Counted from the stretch's first letter, positions 12,801-21,460 are shown. The stretch is DNA of 64,000 nt from Rhabditoides inermis (GCA_963966185.1 CAWZYM010000383.1:171501-235500), one strand, 5' to 3'. A program made the numbers and translations. The notes: generated by a model from the letters alone, not told the origin.

Positions 12801-15800
12801 GTGTAACATGCGCCATCATTATTTTGAAAAATAAGTATGCAAACGACTGTTGATGGTATATAAAAACATCTAAGTTTTAATATACCAGCAACAGCGAGAA
12901 CTGTGTTCTTCCTTTTGGAATGCGAATAGCTAAACAGATGTTCGCAATTACATAGATGTTCGCGGACACATTCTCCAGTTCACAGTGTCTGAGAGAGAGC
13001 GGAGGTGGTATATTGGTAAGATGGACGGTTGGTGAACGGGGGTCGCCGGTTCGATTCCTCTCGGTGGCAGAATTTTTGTTCACTGGAGTTCAGCGTATTC
13101 TGTCCTCGCCATATTCGCGGAAATGTAGGAACAAAAGTTCAGCGAATTCTGCCGTCGCCAAATTCGCTGAAATAGAGTCAACGAAAGATCAGCGAATTCT
13201 GCCGTCGCCAAATTCGCCGATCTTGTGCAGCAAATTTTATCGGCATTCATATTTTTCGAAAAACTTTTGCATCACGAAATTCGCAACACGTGTTTTCCAG
13301 AATGAAAAATTGTCTATCTTATCGAAAGTGCTAAATTTTCTTCGCATATTTGTTAGAATGCAATGATTTGACAATAATGTGCATTACAACTTTTTCATGG
13401 AACTTAATTTTCATGGTGTACTCATCGAATTTCCTCAATAAAACGAAGTGCTCAAAATGCTCGAAAAACACAAATGATACCGACTTATATGAATGATACT
13501 GCACCAGTCGTTCCAGACCATCTCGTGGACGTGGAGCAGTCACAGACTGGGGCTATGGAGGAAGACGAGGTGTTCGAGGCGTCCGACCTGGTCGCCGCGC
13601 TCTCACAGCCAGCCAACCCCTCCTGCCAGCCGGCACAGTCTCCCCCGCAGTAGGATGCGTGTGCCCAGCCCGACTGCCCTCTCACTCCGTCCGCGTGTCT
13701 CCCAGCTGACTCGACTCCAATGAAGCCTGCCAGAATGAGTTCTCTTAACTGCTCTAATTCACATATCTCCCACGACTCAAAACTCACAAGCATATCCAGT
13801 TTCCTCATTGTTCTTTTGAATGCTAGGTCTGTTCGCAACAAACTCTATGATCTCGAGGCTTTCCTCATCCTCCACAAGCCCGACATCTGTATCCTGACAG
13901 AATCGTGGCTCAATGCGCATGACTCGTGTAGTGTCTTGAAACTCGGTGGTGTGTACTCTGTGTTTCGATGTGACCGACTTTCTCACGCAGGCGGCGTACT
14001 CATTTTTGCATCCACGCGCGCTAGTGTCTCTCCCTCTCTGCCGCTTGTCTCTCTCACATTCACGTCTCACCGAGTATTGTCTGCAAGGTGATACGTGGTA
14101 TGGCGAGTAAGGTGAATACATCCCCGGATGGAATCACTCATACTTTCATCAAGCATACGATTGACACGATTGCATTTCCACTATCTCTTCTGTTCCAACA
14201 CTCCGTGTCCGTTTGCGCAGTTCCAGATATATGGCGTCTGGGTTACATCAAGCCGATTCATAAGAGCGGTCCTACCCATGACGTGTCTAACTATAGACCC
14301 ATCACTCTCACCTCTACCATCAGTAAGGTTTTGGAACGAATTGTTGTATCTCAGATCACTGAATTCTTGGAACACAATTGTCTCCTATCGCGTCACCAGT
14401 ACGGATTCCGTAAAGGTCGGTCCACCGCAGCACAACTCGTGCAGTGTCACTCTCACTGGGCGCGCGACCTCACTGATGGAAAAGTAGTTGATTGTCTCTA
14501 TGTTGATTACAAGAAGGCATTCGATACCATAAATCACTCTATGCTTTTGGACAAACTTCACTCTATTGGTATCCGTGGCAATGCTCTCTCTTGGATCAAG
14601 AGCTTTTTGTGTGACCGGACGACCCACGTTCTTATTGGAGATTCACTGTCTGCCCCCAGGCAAGTGAACTGTGGTGTGCCTCAGGGCAGCTGTCTTGACC
14701 CTCTCTTGTTTAACATCTATAACGACATAGTGAGATCACTTCCAACTGGTATGCACTGCGTGTTGCGGATGACCTCAAGGTCTATTTCTCGTTTGACCCG
14801 TCTGATGTGTCGGCGCACTCCGCCTTCCAGGCTGCAGTAGACGCGGTAAACAATTGGTCGCGCAAGTGGGGACTCACCATTTCAACCTCTAAAACCTACA
14901 TTCTTCACTTGGGTAAAAGAAATCCGCGTTTTGTGTATTGTGCTGGCGGCACACCTCTCGAAGCCACTGTCTGCGTGAAAGACTTAGGTGTATGGATCTC
15001 TGACAGTCTTGGCTTTGACACTCATATCTCTCGTATAGCAAACAACGCCCTGTGGTCGATCAATAACTTTCTGAGGGCATATCACACGCGAAATCTCACT
15101 GTCTTAGTGAGAGCATATGCTACATATTTCCGATGCAAGTTGGAATATTGTACTGAGTTGTGGAACCCAACTAGCGTGCGTTTGGTGAATCTGCTTGAAG
15201 GCGTGCAAAGGTACTTTACCCGTCGCATCTGCCAACGAGCTGGTCACCTATCTCTTGGATACTCTGAGCGTTTCCGCCTGCTGGGACTTGAAACTCTCGA
15301 GTCCAGTCGTTTTATCAATGACGTCACATTCATATACAAAGTCACTCACCGAGTTTTGCCTTTTGAATCTGATGGTGTATACAATGTAATACCAACATAT
15401 TCCAAACACTCACACAGTTTCAGGGCTGGTTCTAGCGGTTTCCCGTCGTCTCGGATTCGTGCATCATGACTGGAGAGTCAGGGCGTCTTTCACACGTCGT
15501 CCCACCTGCACTTCTTGTGTCTCTTTTAATTCAATGTGTATTATATGTCACTCTGCCAGTACCCTTGAGCAAAGCGCGGTAGTAGCTCATTTTGTTTTAG
15601 TTTTACCATTTTTAACTTTGAACACAATCGTATTATCACTTATTTCGCCAGTGTCCATCCGCAATTTCTTGCATACTCTATCAAACATACATGCGATAAA
15701 CTTATATATTTAAGAAACTAACCTCCGCTCATCTACTCTCTTTCCCTAGCCCATGCTCCGGGCACCAGGAATACATATTTTAGAAATGGAAAAGAAAATG

Positions 15801-18800
15801 TGATAAGTTATATGTTTTGCGTCCTCGGTCAGCTTGCTGTTATTACAAGTGGCATTTCCCCCCACTCCCCCCTATTGCCTAGCACCTCCCCTCAGTATCT
15901 GTGGATGGCAGTTACCGCGGCCCACCCACCTCCCTCCTGTCCTCGGCCAGCTGGCTCCTCTGTGCCAGTCGGCTCGCCTCCGCGTGCTCCCGACGCTTGT
16001 CCTGAGACAAGCAATCATCCTCTTCTCACTCGTGGTTTTATAGAACCATCTCGTACTCTACTGCTGCCACTGTCATTGATCACAGACATTTCATGTGTGA
16101 CACATCCTTGTGGTGTAATAAACTAAATTTAAATTTAATTTAATCCTTAGGCTTTCATAATACACAGTGAAGATGAACTGGGCGTGATACTAAACAAAAC
16201 GAACTTGTCAGAAACGGAACTAATAAGGAACAAACCAAGTGATAGTGAAACGTACACGAATGAGGATGCGTAACACACCATGTATTTTGAAAACGTCAAA
16301 ACATTTTAATCAGAAAAAAACCATAATTTAATAAATCAATTAAGCGGAAACAGACTAGAGAAGTACCACCAAGGCCATACAGCAAGTACACAAGCAGGCA
16401 CAATGGTTTATCAGAGTGTGATTGCAATCGGGGTTGGTTCTGGACGTCGAGGGACGTAGAGGGTCGAGGGACGGGCGACGAGGGTCGAGGGGGACTCCGA
16501 GGGGAGCAGGGGCCCAGAGAAGGCGGTGGCGAGAGAATGCCCAGACGAGGCCACGCGGCCGCTATTTACGTCGTTTGCCAGACATGATAATCACCGAGTT
16601 GCGTCCTTTCGCTGGTTAGCATCGTTAGTCGAATGAGTGATATTTGCATATTCAAATGAGGTCGTTTCGTCGTTCCACGACACTCCCCCCTTTACAAGCG
16701 AAAAAGACAAGTTGTATACGCTGCGACTGGTGCTCTATTTGAATATGCAAATCCGATATTGCATGTATTGCTTGTATGTTTGCGACTATTGGTGAATGGT
16801 CGTATTATAATATCGAACATGTTTAGCTCAAAAAAAGAGCTTTTGGAAAGAGAAAGGATCATTTGACTGCCCGATTCGCGAACAGAGTCTACTCGATGGT
16901 ATCCACCTCTCGGCGGGCAACGAGTCTTTCACGTGCTCTACTAAGGCCGACTTTGCCTAGGCCGTTCAAACACAATAGTGACTCTCTGCTCGGCTCTGTG
17001 TGTGGGAACAACACACAGAGTTACAATCGGGAACATCATACCCGGATCTCACTTATTATGGGAAACATGATCAATATGCTGTCCTGTTTAGCGGACAAAT
17101 ACAAGAAAATATCGGATGTTTTCTCAATCGATATGGGTTTTTTTGTTGGATGCATTTTGATTAGCGAAGTCTTTAGCAATCGGATAGTGGTTTGTCTGAT
17201 GGCACGATAGCGGAACGATTGCTCGATTCGGGTTCTTCATCGGGTTCTTCATCTGCATCCTGCACGCCTTGTCCATGTGGTCCTTCCATCCTACAGGGTT
17301 CCTTCTTGTCCATCTATTTCGAGTGCCGGTGTTGAGTCGTGTGTCGTTCTCCTTGTGATCGAATACGGTGCCGTGAGTGCGAAAGCAGATGCTCTTCGTG
17401 TGATAGTGATAGTGACGCGTCTTGGACAGACAATCTGACGAGTTGTGGCCTCTTCCGCAATAACGACAGTTCTCAGGTATCATATGGCAGTTTTTGGCCG
17501 AATGAGTGACCGAGTAGCACTTGAGACAGGCAGTGTTCGTCTTCGCTATCTGATAGCGGACTGTCTTCGATGTGATCACATCGCACGTTAGAGACGTGTG
17601 GTTGGTTGAGCTGCAGAACAGACATGCGCTCGTGTGGTGCACGCTTCCCCCTTCTCCAACGTTGACGTGGGTCGTGAGAGAGCGGATGGTACCGCTTGTC
17701 GTTTGAGGTATCACATGTTGTTCTGTCGCAAGATACTCTTCCATTCGCAAGATGGTGTGCAAATGACCCTGGATTTCTTCGTCAGACGACCAGATCATTC
17801 CACTTCCATGTTTCGTCAAGTTTATTTTCGCAACTTTTCGCTGAATGCGCGGTGGGAGAGTGCGAAACAATTCAGAGGTTCTGGGAGGGACGATTGAGCC
17901 AGGAATACTGAGTTCACTGAGCTTTGTCATGATGACAATGTCTTCGTATCGCTCACGTAGCTCAGTCACGGTACACGTATCGTTGAGTGGTCGCATAGCT
18001 CTCACCAACTTCTGCAGATGCAGAATGTACGAGGGAGAGTGGAAGAATCGCTCTTTGAGGTATTTAACCGCCTCATCGAGTTGCTCCGCTCGTTTCGGAA
18101 GGATTGCCTTGAGACGCGCATCTTCGCACGAATTGATCAGAAGGATAATCTTATCGATTGGATCCATATCGGGATGCTTATACACGAATGGCTCAAAGAG
18201 ATCCCAGAAGCCGATGAACGACTTTAGGTCCGAGAACTTCGGTAAAACGGATTGGAAATCGATTGATGTCATATCATTATGTTGCCAATTTTTTTTTATA
18301 TTTAATAGATATAGGGCGCAGAGGCCAGAAAAATGCGATTTCTCTTAATAGAATGTGTGGTCGCTCAGGACAGATATATCAATCGATTATCGATCGATAA
18401 CAGATTCTCTCAGGTAGAACTTTCTCTGATTGCTTGCTCAATGTGCGTTTCACTGCTGGCTTACTGTAGGCTTGGGGTGTCTCTCTGTCTTTTGATTGAC
18501 CACGGGTTCGTAATCCGAAGTGGTCCGATGCACCATAAGCGGAAACAGACTAGAGAAGTACCACCAAGGCCATACAGCAAGTACACAAGCAGGTACAATG
18601 GTTTATCAGAGTGTGATTGCAATCGGGGTTGGTTCTGGACGTCGAGGGACGTAGAGGGTCGAGGGACGGGCGACGAGGGTCGAGGGGGACTCCGAGGGGA
18701 GCAGGGGCCCAGAGAAGGCGGTGGCGAGAGAATGCCCAGACGAGGCCACGCGGCCGCTATTTACGTCGTTTGCCAGACATGATAATCACCGAGTTGCGTC

Positions 18801-19359
18801 CTTTCGCTGGTTAGCATCGTTAGTCGAATGAGTGATATTTGCATATTCAAATGAGGTCGTTTCGTCGTTCCACGACATCAATAACGCACCTCGATCAGCT
18901 TTTTCAGCTGCTCGTTCTGCCTTTGCAGTTTGTCTAAAGAGGAGATGGCAGTTGCCAATTTATCGATCAGTCGAGGAAGGAATCTGGAAAATTGCTATGT
19001 TGATTAATCTGCTTTACTATAATTGGTGTTCGGTGTCTTTTTTCCGGATATACTCTTTAAAAGGATTCATGCAAGCAAGTATACGTGTAAATGTGTGACG
19101 TAGCTCACTCAGATGTGTATTTCCTGGTTTTCTAACGTGAAGAGCCACTTTTAGCCAATTCCATCCGACATTCACGACATGGAATCATGAATTGGTTTGT
19201 AAATGTGAAACCGAAGAGTGTTTTTTAATTAGCGATTACGTTTGTGTACTGCGAATGTGCGAGCCTATCTCACATCAAATATGCGTATCCATTACGCAGA
19301 TTACAAATTGTAAACGTTCATCAGTCTCCCCCCCCCTCTTCTCTTTCTCTCTTTCTCTC

Positions 19360-19442
<83 letters not shown>

Positions 19443-19874
19443 GCAAATCCCTCTATAACACGCATACGTTTCACATAACACCCGCAGACCATGGCGCGAG
19501 AGAGTGCGAAATGTGAGTGGCTGCAGACACAACGGGCATATTATGATAATTGACCATAATGGTACCAATAAATAATCCGAGCACCTCTTTCCGTAGCGTG
19601 AATGGCGAATACTACATTGTAATCGATATGAATCGTGCATAGTGAGAAATACAGTTCACACACTCCAAATGCACAACAAGCGTGATAATGAACTAACCTC
19701 GCTGATTGCCTTGGACAGAGTAGAGAGATGAAGAGACGTAGAGAAGCACGGAGAACCTGAAAACAAGTGTAGAACGTCAGTAAACAAGTGAACAAACATG
19801 TGAACAAACAAGTAAACAAAAACCCACCATATTAACAACGCGACAGCTGCCACCGATTTCACTGGCCACGCCAT
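1914..19874 (-). CDS. FUT8: Alpha-1,6-fucosyltransferase (FUT8), 21 exons
   Basis: Golgi type II membrane enzyme that adds core fucose from GDP-fucose to the innermost GlcNAc of N-glycans. Exons: 19824-19874, 19698-19756, 18890-18983, 11191-11315, 10947-10995, 10713-10790, 10598-10664, 10469-10507, 10222-10305, 9889-9964, 7199-7309, 6769-6828, 6589-6670, 4126-4246, 3131-3202, 2875-2962, 2696-2758, 2553-2652, 2359-2420, 2023-2121, 1914-1958. All junctions are GT-AG and phases agree, except that exon 7 is 1 nt short. With that base restored the protein is 541 aa (vertebrate FUT8 is about 575). Family marks in order: N-terminal membrane anchor; coiled coil (NEQLKKLIE); [18 protein letters not shown]; the donor-binding arginine pair in [44 protein letters not shown]; and the C-terminal SH3-like domain with [10 protein letters not shown] and GVYPSYK. 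The exon 1 donor is uncertain; 19823/19824 is the frame-consistent choice. A segment of the vertebrate coiled coil between exons 3 and 4 was not found. Confidence 0.93.
2456..2521. repeat. Microsatellite (TA)n followed by (GA)n
   Basis: A TA run of about 34 nt is followed directly by a GA run of about 32 nt inside a FUT8 intron (between exons 18 and 19). Confidence 0.95.
2790..2866. repeat. (GA)n microsatellite
   Basis: GA-rich tract in the FUT8 intron between exons 16 and 17, a pure dinucleotide repeat over its right half. Confidence 0.95.
3380..3816. mobile_element. Foldback element with tRNA-like core
   Basis: The left arm (3380-~3476) is the reverse complement of the right arm (~3719-3816) with modest divergence. 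The shared core covers the words for ATCCGTGACATTTCACATGT and ATATCCAAAACGC. Between the arms, the minus strand at ~3486-3558 reads like a tRNA: A-box TGGCGCAGTGGTAGAGCG, then a degraded B-box GGTTCTATTACC. A second B-box (GGGTTCGATTCC, plus) lies at ~3699-3711. It sits in a FUT8 intron. Target-site duplications were not resolved. Confidence 0.7.
4691..5055 (-). mobile_element. tRNA-derived SINE, full length, 12-bp TSD
   Basis: The minus strand starts with a tRNA-like head (5055 to ~4984): A-box TGGCCAAGTGG and B-box GGTTCGATTCC. An unrelated body follows, ending CTGATAAACAAAC. The element is bounded by a perfect 12-bp direct repeat ACTTTTGATATT at 4679-4690 and 5056-5067, as expected for LINE-mediated insertion. 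The anticodon-loop region resembles tRNA-Ser, but the acceptor arm does not pair, so this is not a functional tRNA gene. It lies in the same FUT8 intron as the Ly6 gene. Confidence 0.85.
5424..6124 (+). CDS. GPI-anchored Ly6/uPAR-type three-finger protein, nested in FUT8 intron
   Basis: Five exons: 5424-5466, 5545-5594, 5702-5759, 5845-5927, 6014-6124. GT-AG junctions and consistent phases give 114 residues. Residues 1-16 are a signal peptide ([15 protein letters not shown]). The mature part has ten cysteines, beginning with the LNC typical of Ly6 domains and ending with the diagnostic [11 protein letters not shown] small-residue site (SGS) and a hydrophobic tail with no charged end follow, which is a GPI-attachment signal. 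Ly6 proteins sit on the outer cell surface as ligands, receptor modulators or adhesion factors; this one's partner is unknown. The whole gene lies on the opposite strand in the FUT8 intron between exons 13 and 14. The ATG is 5 nt after a TTTCAG acceptor, suggesting trans-splicing or a 5' UTR intron. Confidence 0.88.
5615..5662. repeat. (CT)n microsatellite
   Basis: Pyrimidine dinucleotide run in the second intron of the Ly6 gene. Confidence 0.95.
7458..7919. mobile_element. TTAA-flanked MITE with internal tRNA-like sequence (copy 1)
   Basis: It begins TTAA-ATGAACAG and ends CACTGTTCCG-TTAA, so TTAA is duplicated at both ends as in piggyBac-type insertion. The inverted ends match those of the elements at 26164 and 34121. 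Inside, the minus strand at ~7567-7634 carries A-box TGGCGCAGTAG and B-box GGTTCGATTCC. There is no transposase frame, so it is non-autonomous. It lies in the FUT8 intron between exons 10 and 11. Confidence 0.75.
8080..8690. repeat. CpG-dense region of short inverted and direct repeats
   Basis: Variants of TTTCGGGATTCTCGAATGCG and of GCGCG-bearing words recur on both strands. Nearly every few bases is a CpG, in contrast with the AT-rich flanks. Long frames here are by-products of the repeat. Related CpG words recur weakly at 9170-9260. Confidence 0.6.
8700..9780. other. Intronic stretch, no gene recognised
   Basis: Part of the FUT8 intron between exons 10 and 11. AT-rich sequence without exon-like features or a convincing mobile element. 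Confidence 0.5.
9790..9878. repeat. (GA)n microsatellite
   Basis: Long GA tract ending about 10 nt from the donor of FUT8 exon 10 (9889-9964). Confidence 0.95.
11301..12365 (+). CDS. LINE ORF1 protein
   Basis: 354-residue frame. A proline-rich leader is followed by a coiled-coil-prone part (~75-120), then a segment like the RNA-binding region of CR1/L2-type ORF1 proteins (MVIVGRKE ... [19 protein letters not shown]). An acidic-basic helix follows ([17 protein letters not shown]) and a basic tail ([10 protein letters not shown]). ORF1 proteins coat LINE RNA. The true start may be downstream of the first ATG, because the first residues overlap the FUT8 exon-intron junction. Confidence 0.7.
   Translation: MVLCPLQACDFSPIFPLAAGSTPSIGRHKGPRATGSHSPSNTESALQGTGIPSFSTKLPPPPDLPPETPAWVRALFDYQAKQIEFMQSFVVENQQAMRSISDTVSHLGKIVKEIQSERNASSPPCCHPLVAPATPAPATFTPVPASYADVIRIIHTDSDSIRDKATRMVIVGRKECSDPSKISQEDAAFLKRLIECAFSTEIRDAYNRGDVSLKRHPADRRDMDHHRLIKVQLPSKELRDTFLSCVNAARYSTLKDEQFRFARRDMTSDELAEEKAAKAEASRRNGVAKKVVAVVRDCKVHMLAHPRAFAGRASKRQSVSSEAQQKGPKQPRSQSKSGPRRSQRLASNISRSHL
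12540..13300. mobile_element. Inverted-repeat element with two tRNA-like cores
   Basis: Words built on GCGAATTTGGCGACGGCAGA and its complement recur at 12595-12690 and 13095-13225. They are in opposite orientation and are partly self-complementary (AATTCGCTGAA / TTCAGCGAATT). Between them are two divergent tRNA-like stretches. On minus at ~12698-12775 there is A-box TGGTGTATTGGTAACA and B-box GGTTCGATCCC. On plus at ~13008-13071 there is A-box TATATTGGTAAGATGG and B-box GGTTCGATTCC. It interrupts the LINE between ORF1 and ORF2. Ends are not defined. Confidence 0.55.
13720..14091 (+). CDS. LINE ORF2: start of apurinic-type endonuclease domain
   Basis: Residues ~28-95 match the opening of a CR1/L2 endonuclease: [14 protein letters not shown], then [10 protein letters not shown] with the catalytic glutamate context, then AGGVLIF. 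The rest of the nuclease (catalytic Asp, Asn and His) and the linker to the RT are missing. The frame ends within 30 codons and RT sequence starts at once, indicating an internal deletion near 14030-14090. Confidence 0.75.
   Translation: MKPARMSSLNCSNSHISHDSKLTSISSFLIVLLNARSVRNKLYDLEAFLILHKPDICILTESWLNAHDSCSVLKLGGVYSVFRCDRLSHAGGVLIFASTRASVSPSLPLVSLTFTSHRVLSAR
14088..14840 (+). CDS. LINE ORF2: reverse transcriptase fingers and palm
   Basis: Shows RT motifs in order: [46 protein letters not shown] with the first catalytic Asp, and [15 protein letters not shown]. After the last of these it leaves frame. The ADD catalytic pair is found only in the next frame, so this copy cannot make an active RT. 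The polymerase would copy LINE RNA at the nicked target. Confidence 0.85.
   Translation: MIRGMASKVNTSPDGITHTFIKHTIDTIAFPLSLLFQHSVSVCAVPDIWRLGYIKPIHKSGPTHDVSNYRPITLTSTISKVLERIVVSQITEFLEHNCLLSRHQYGFRKGRSTAAQLVQCHSHWARDLTDGKVVDCLYVDYKKAFDTINHSMLLDKLHSIGIRGNALSWIKSFLCDRTTHVLIGDSLSAPRQVNCGVPQGSCLDPLLFNIYNDIVRSLPTGMHCVLRMTSRSISRLTRLMCRRTPPSRLQ
14807..15469 (+). CDS. LINE ORF2: RT C-terminal part
   Basis: Continues the RT downstream of the frameshift. The ADDLKVYF context lies just upstream in this frame, followed by [28 protein letters not shown] and [10 protein letters not shown]. The last segment is the conserved CR1-type C-terminal region and is also found in the fragment at 52562. Confidence 0.8.
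   Translation: MSAHSAFQAAVDAVNNWSRKWGLTISTSKTYILHLGKRNPRFVYCAGGTPLEATVCVKDLGVWISDSLGFDTHISRIANNALWSINNFLRAYHTRNLTVLVRAYATYFRCKLEYCTELWNPTSVRLVNLLEGVQRYFTRRICQRAGHLSLGYSERFRLLGLETLESSRFINDVTFIYKVTHRVLPFESDGVYNVIPTYSKHSHSFRAGSSGFPSSRIRAS
16336..16340. repeat. BEL/Pao target-site duplication TCAAT (left)
   Basis: TCAAT abuts the left LTR and recurs at 18878-18882 abutting the right LTR. Five-base duplications are usual for BEL/Pao. Confidence 0.85.
16341..16682 (-). repeat. BEL/Pao 3' LTR
   Basis: Near-identical partner of 18536-18877. Preceded on the minus strand by the polypurine tract AAAGGGGGGAG (16683-16693). The 65-residue frame seen in both LTRs is not a gene. Confidence 0.92.
17124..18272 (-). 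CDS. BEL/Pao Gag (DUF1759-like, zinc knuckles)
   Basis: 382 residues. The N-terminal ~200 resemble the gag region seen in Pao elements ([13 protein letters not shown] ... [18 protein letters not shown]). Three knuckles follow at ~215-280: [14 protein letters not shown] and [14 protein letters not shown] are CX2CX4HX4C, and [13 protein letters not shown] has one residue less. Gag packages element RNA into virus-like particles. The frame is intact and ends about 440 bp before the 3' LTR with no protease or RT. The non-coding tail is therefore what remains of pol, or was never pol. Confidence 0.88.
   Translation of the reverse strand: MTSIDFQSVLPKFSDLKSFIGFWDLFEPFVYKHPDMDPIDKIILLINSCEDARLKAILPKRAEQLDEAVKYLKERFFHSPSYILHLQKLVRAMRPLNDTCTVTELRERYEDIVIMTKLSELSIPGSIVPPRTSELFRTLPPRIQRKVAKINLTKHGSGMIWSSDEEIQGHLHTILRMEEYLATEQHVIPQTTSGTIRSLTTHVNVGEGGSVHHTSACLFCSSTNHTSLTCDVITSKTVRYQIAKTNTACLKCYSVTHSAKNCHMIPENCRYCGRGHNSSDCLSKTRHYHYHTKSICFRTHGTVFDHKENDTRLNTGTRNRWTRRNPVGWKDHMDKACRMQMKNPMKNPNRAIVPLSCHQTNHYPIAKDFANQNASNKKTHID
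18536..18877 (-). repeat. BEL/Pao 5' LTR
   Basis: Contains the transcription start region of the element on the minus strand. Its outer end (18877) is 12 nt downstream of the splice donor of FUT8 exon 3, with the TSD copy TCAAT at 18878-18882 in between. Confidence 0.92.
19336..19440. repeat. (CT)n microsatellite
   Basis: About 100 nt of CT with a few TTT interruptions at the left, in FUT8 intron 2. Confidence 0.97.
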
Positions 19875-21300
19875 TAGAAGAAAGGCGAGGCGAGGCGTCA
19901 GAAGGACAACCTAGAATATGATGTACATCAAAGCACAAAAAACAATGAAAGACGATTGATAACAAAAACGCGTATGGGCGTCATGAATATGCTAATCATG
20001 AAGTGAAAGTGCAAGAAAGGATCGCGAGTGAGCCATTCAGAAAAGAAGACGGAAAAAAGGAAGACGAGGGGGGGGGGGCGAAAACGGTTCACAATCGAAT
20101 GAAAGAGAGGGCGAATGGAGGGGTAATCGGCTGCAAAAAGAAACAGTGAAAGATGAATACGGAGGAAAGTAGAAGGATATCTGGAAAGAAAAATTTGAAG
20201 AAGCAGGCGTCGCAACAATAAAAAAGAAATGTAAATGAAAAAGAAAAAGAAAAAGAAAAAACGGCAGCAAATAACACCATGAACAACCGTCCCGTCGAGA
20301 TATGACTGGCACAATGAAGACGCATCCCTCTCTCGTCACGCAACTGCCGCAATATGCAAATTAGCTGCCACCTCGCTGTAATGATGTAAACACGGGGTGA
20401 GTATGCAAATGTGCAGAGGGAGAGGGAGAGAGCGAGACACTCCATATATTCATTCCGTAGTGTAATCGGCTCGCGCATGCTTTTGGGCAAGTGGCGAGAG
20501 TGCAGGATGGCAGAGTGAGAGAGGGATGGCAGAGACGCAGCGGAGGGGCGGTAATCAATGCCCTCAGGCGATGTTTAGGCCGGCGGAGCGCAAGAATTTC
20601 GGGCCGGGATTAGCGCCATTCACGTTGCGAAGATCAAATAAGAATCAAACATTCAAATTTCGATTTTTTTTTAAATTTCGAAGCTTCACAATGAGACTAT
20701 ATTGCGTGAATCGTAAGTCGTAAGTGAAGATTGGCAAACATGGAATATTGAATCAGTAAGGCCTGAAGCAGTGAGCGACCGTCGGAAGAATTGATAGTGA
20801 TAAGTGGCCATAAGAGACCGCGAAGCATACGTACGATACGTACGATACGATACGATACGTACGATACGATACGATACGTACGATACGATCTTCCCATATA
20901 GCGTGGGATCCCGCTAAGAAAGGCTCCTCAAGCGTGAGAGCCCGCCGTGAAAGACTTTTGGGCATCGCCGCTCACAAAACTCAAACACAAAGCGCGTTAT
21001 AAGAAACGATATCGCATATGAACGTGTCTGTGTATTGGATGATTAAAATTTAATCGGAGGAATGCATCTCTACGCGTGTCTTTTTTTCCAGCTTCCATCA
21101 CGTCAGAATTTTTTATACGATAGACAACGAAGAAAATAGCGAATCCTTGAGAACTACGCAACTATGGCTTCCAAATGCATGTCGAGTGGAAAATAGAGAC
21201 GTGAGAACTACCGATAATAGAAATATTCAAAATAGTACGTGTGGGGTGTCAACAATTATCAATATTGTCATCACGCTGACACCGTAATATAATCGGTAAT
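19875..21300. other. Region upstream of FUT8, no gene recognised
   Basis: The FUT8 promoter should lie here, but I see no TATA box or clear initiator. A/T homopolymer runs occur at 20218-20262, and a microsatellite at 20828-20890. Reading frames in this interval lack exon-like character. Confidence 0.4.
20828..20890. repeat. Microsatellite of CGATA/CGTACGATA units
   Basis: Tandem CGATACGTACGATA-type words, imperfect. Confidence 0.9.
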
Positions 21301-21315
21301 GATAGGGGATAGAGA

Positions 21316-21364
<49 letters not shown>
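21316..21364. repeat. (GA)n microsatellite
   Basis: Pure GA tract about 48 nt long. Confidence 0.95.
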
Positions 21365-21367
<3 letters not shown>

Positions 21368-21405
21368 GAGAGAGGGAAACGGAGAGAGATCAGTGTGATC
21401 ATTGA

Positions 21406-21460
21406 GGGCGGCGCGCAGCGCCGCCCGTTTGTCTTGATCTTTGACGCGCGCAGCGCGTCA
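21406..21460. repeat. Pair of GC-rich hairpins with GCA triloops
   Basis: GGGCGGCGC-GCA-GCGCCGCCC at 21406-21426 and TGACGCGC-GCA-GCGCGTCA at 21442-21460. Both have perfect stems (9 and 8 bp) of different sequence around the same loop. Confidence 0.85.

Larger units (their letters stand above)
11320..16135 (+). mobile_element. CR1-like LINE, degraded, in FUT8 intron 3
   Basis: ORF1-like frame, then endonuclease, reverse transcriptase and C-terminal frames in order on the plus strand. The 3' end is AT-rich after AATAAACT at ~16118. The 5' boundary is not resolved but lies within a few bases of the acceptor of FUT8 exon 4 (11191-11315). It is inactive: most of the endonuclease and linker is missing and the RT frame is shifted. 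A tRNA-like repeat lies between ORF1 and ORF2. A 5'-truncated relative is at 52555-53270. Confidence 0.85.
16341..18877 (-). mobile_element. Gag-only BEL/Pao LTR retrotransposon, complete with TSD
   Basis: 2,537 bp. LTRs at 16341-16682 and 18536-18877 are 342 bp each, and I noticed only about one difference, so the insertion is recent. On the minus strand the LTR begins TGTCGTGG. The 5' LTR is followed at once by TGGTGCATCGG, a primer-binding-site position starting TGG. AAAGGGGGGAG, a polypurine tract, lies just before the 3' LTR. The only gene is gag. Protease, RT and integrase are absent, so movement would need proteins from a relative. It lies in FUT8 intron 3, 12 nt from the exon 3 donor. 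Confidence 0.92.

Noticed and set aside
16422..16619. 65-residue frame present identically at 16422 and 18617
   Set aside because: It lies in the two LTR copies and carries no recognised domain.
19192..19640. Ser/Leu-rich and Arg/Glu-rich frames over CT/GA tracts here and at 2427, 2692, 5480, 9663, 24669, 35916, 63495
   Set aside because: They are translations of dinucleotide repeats.
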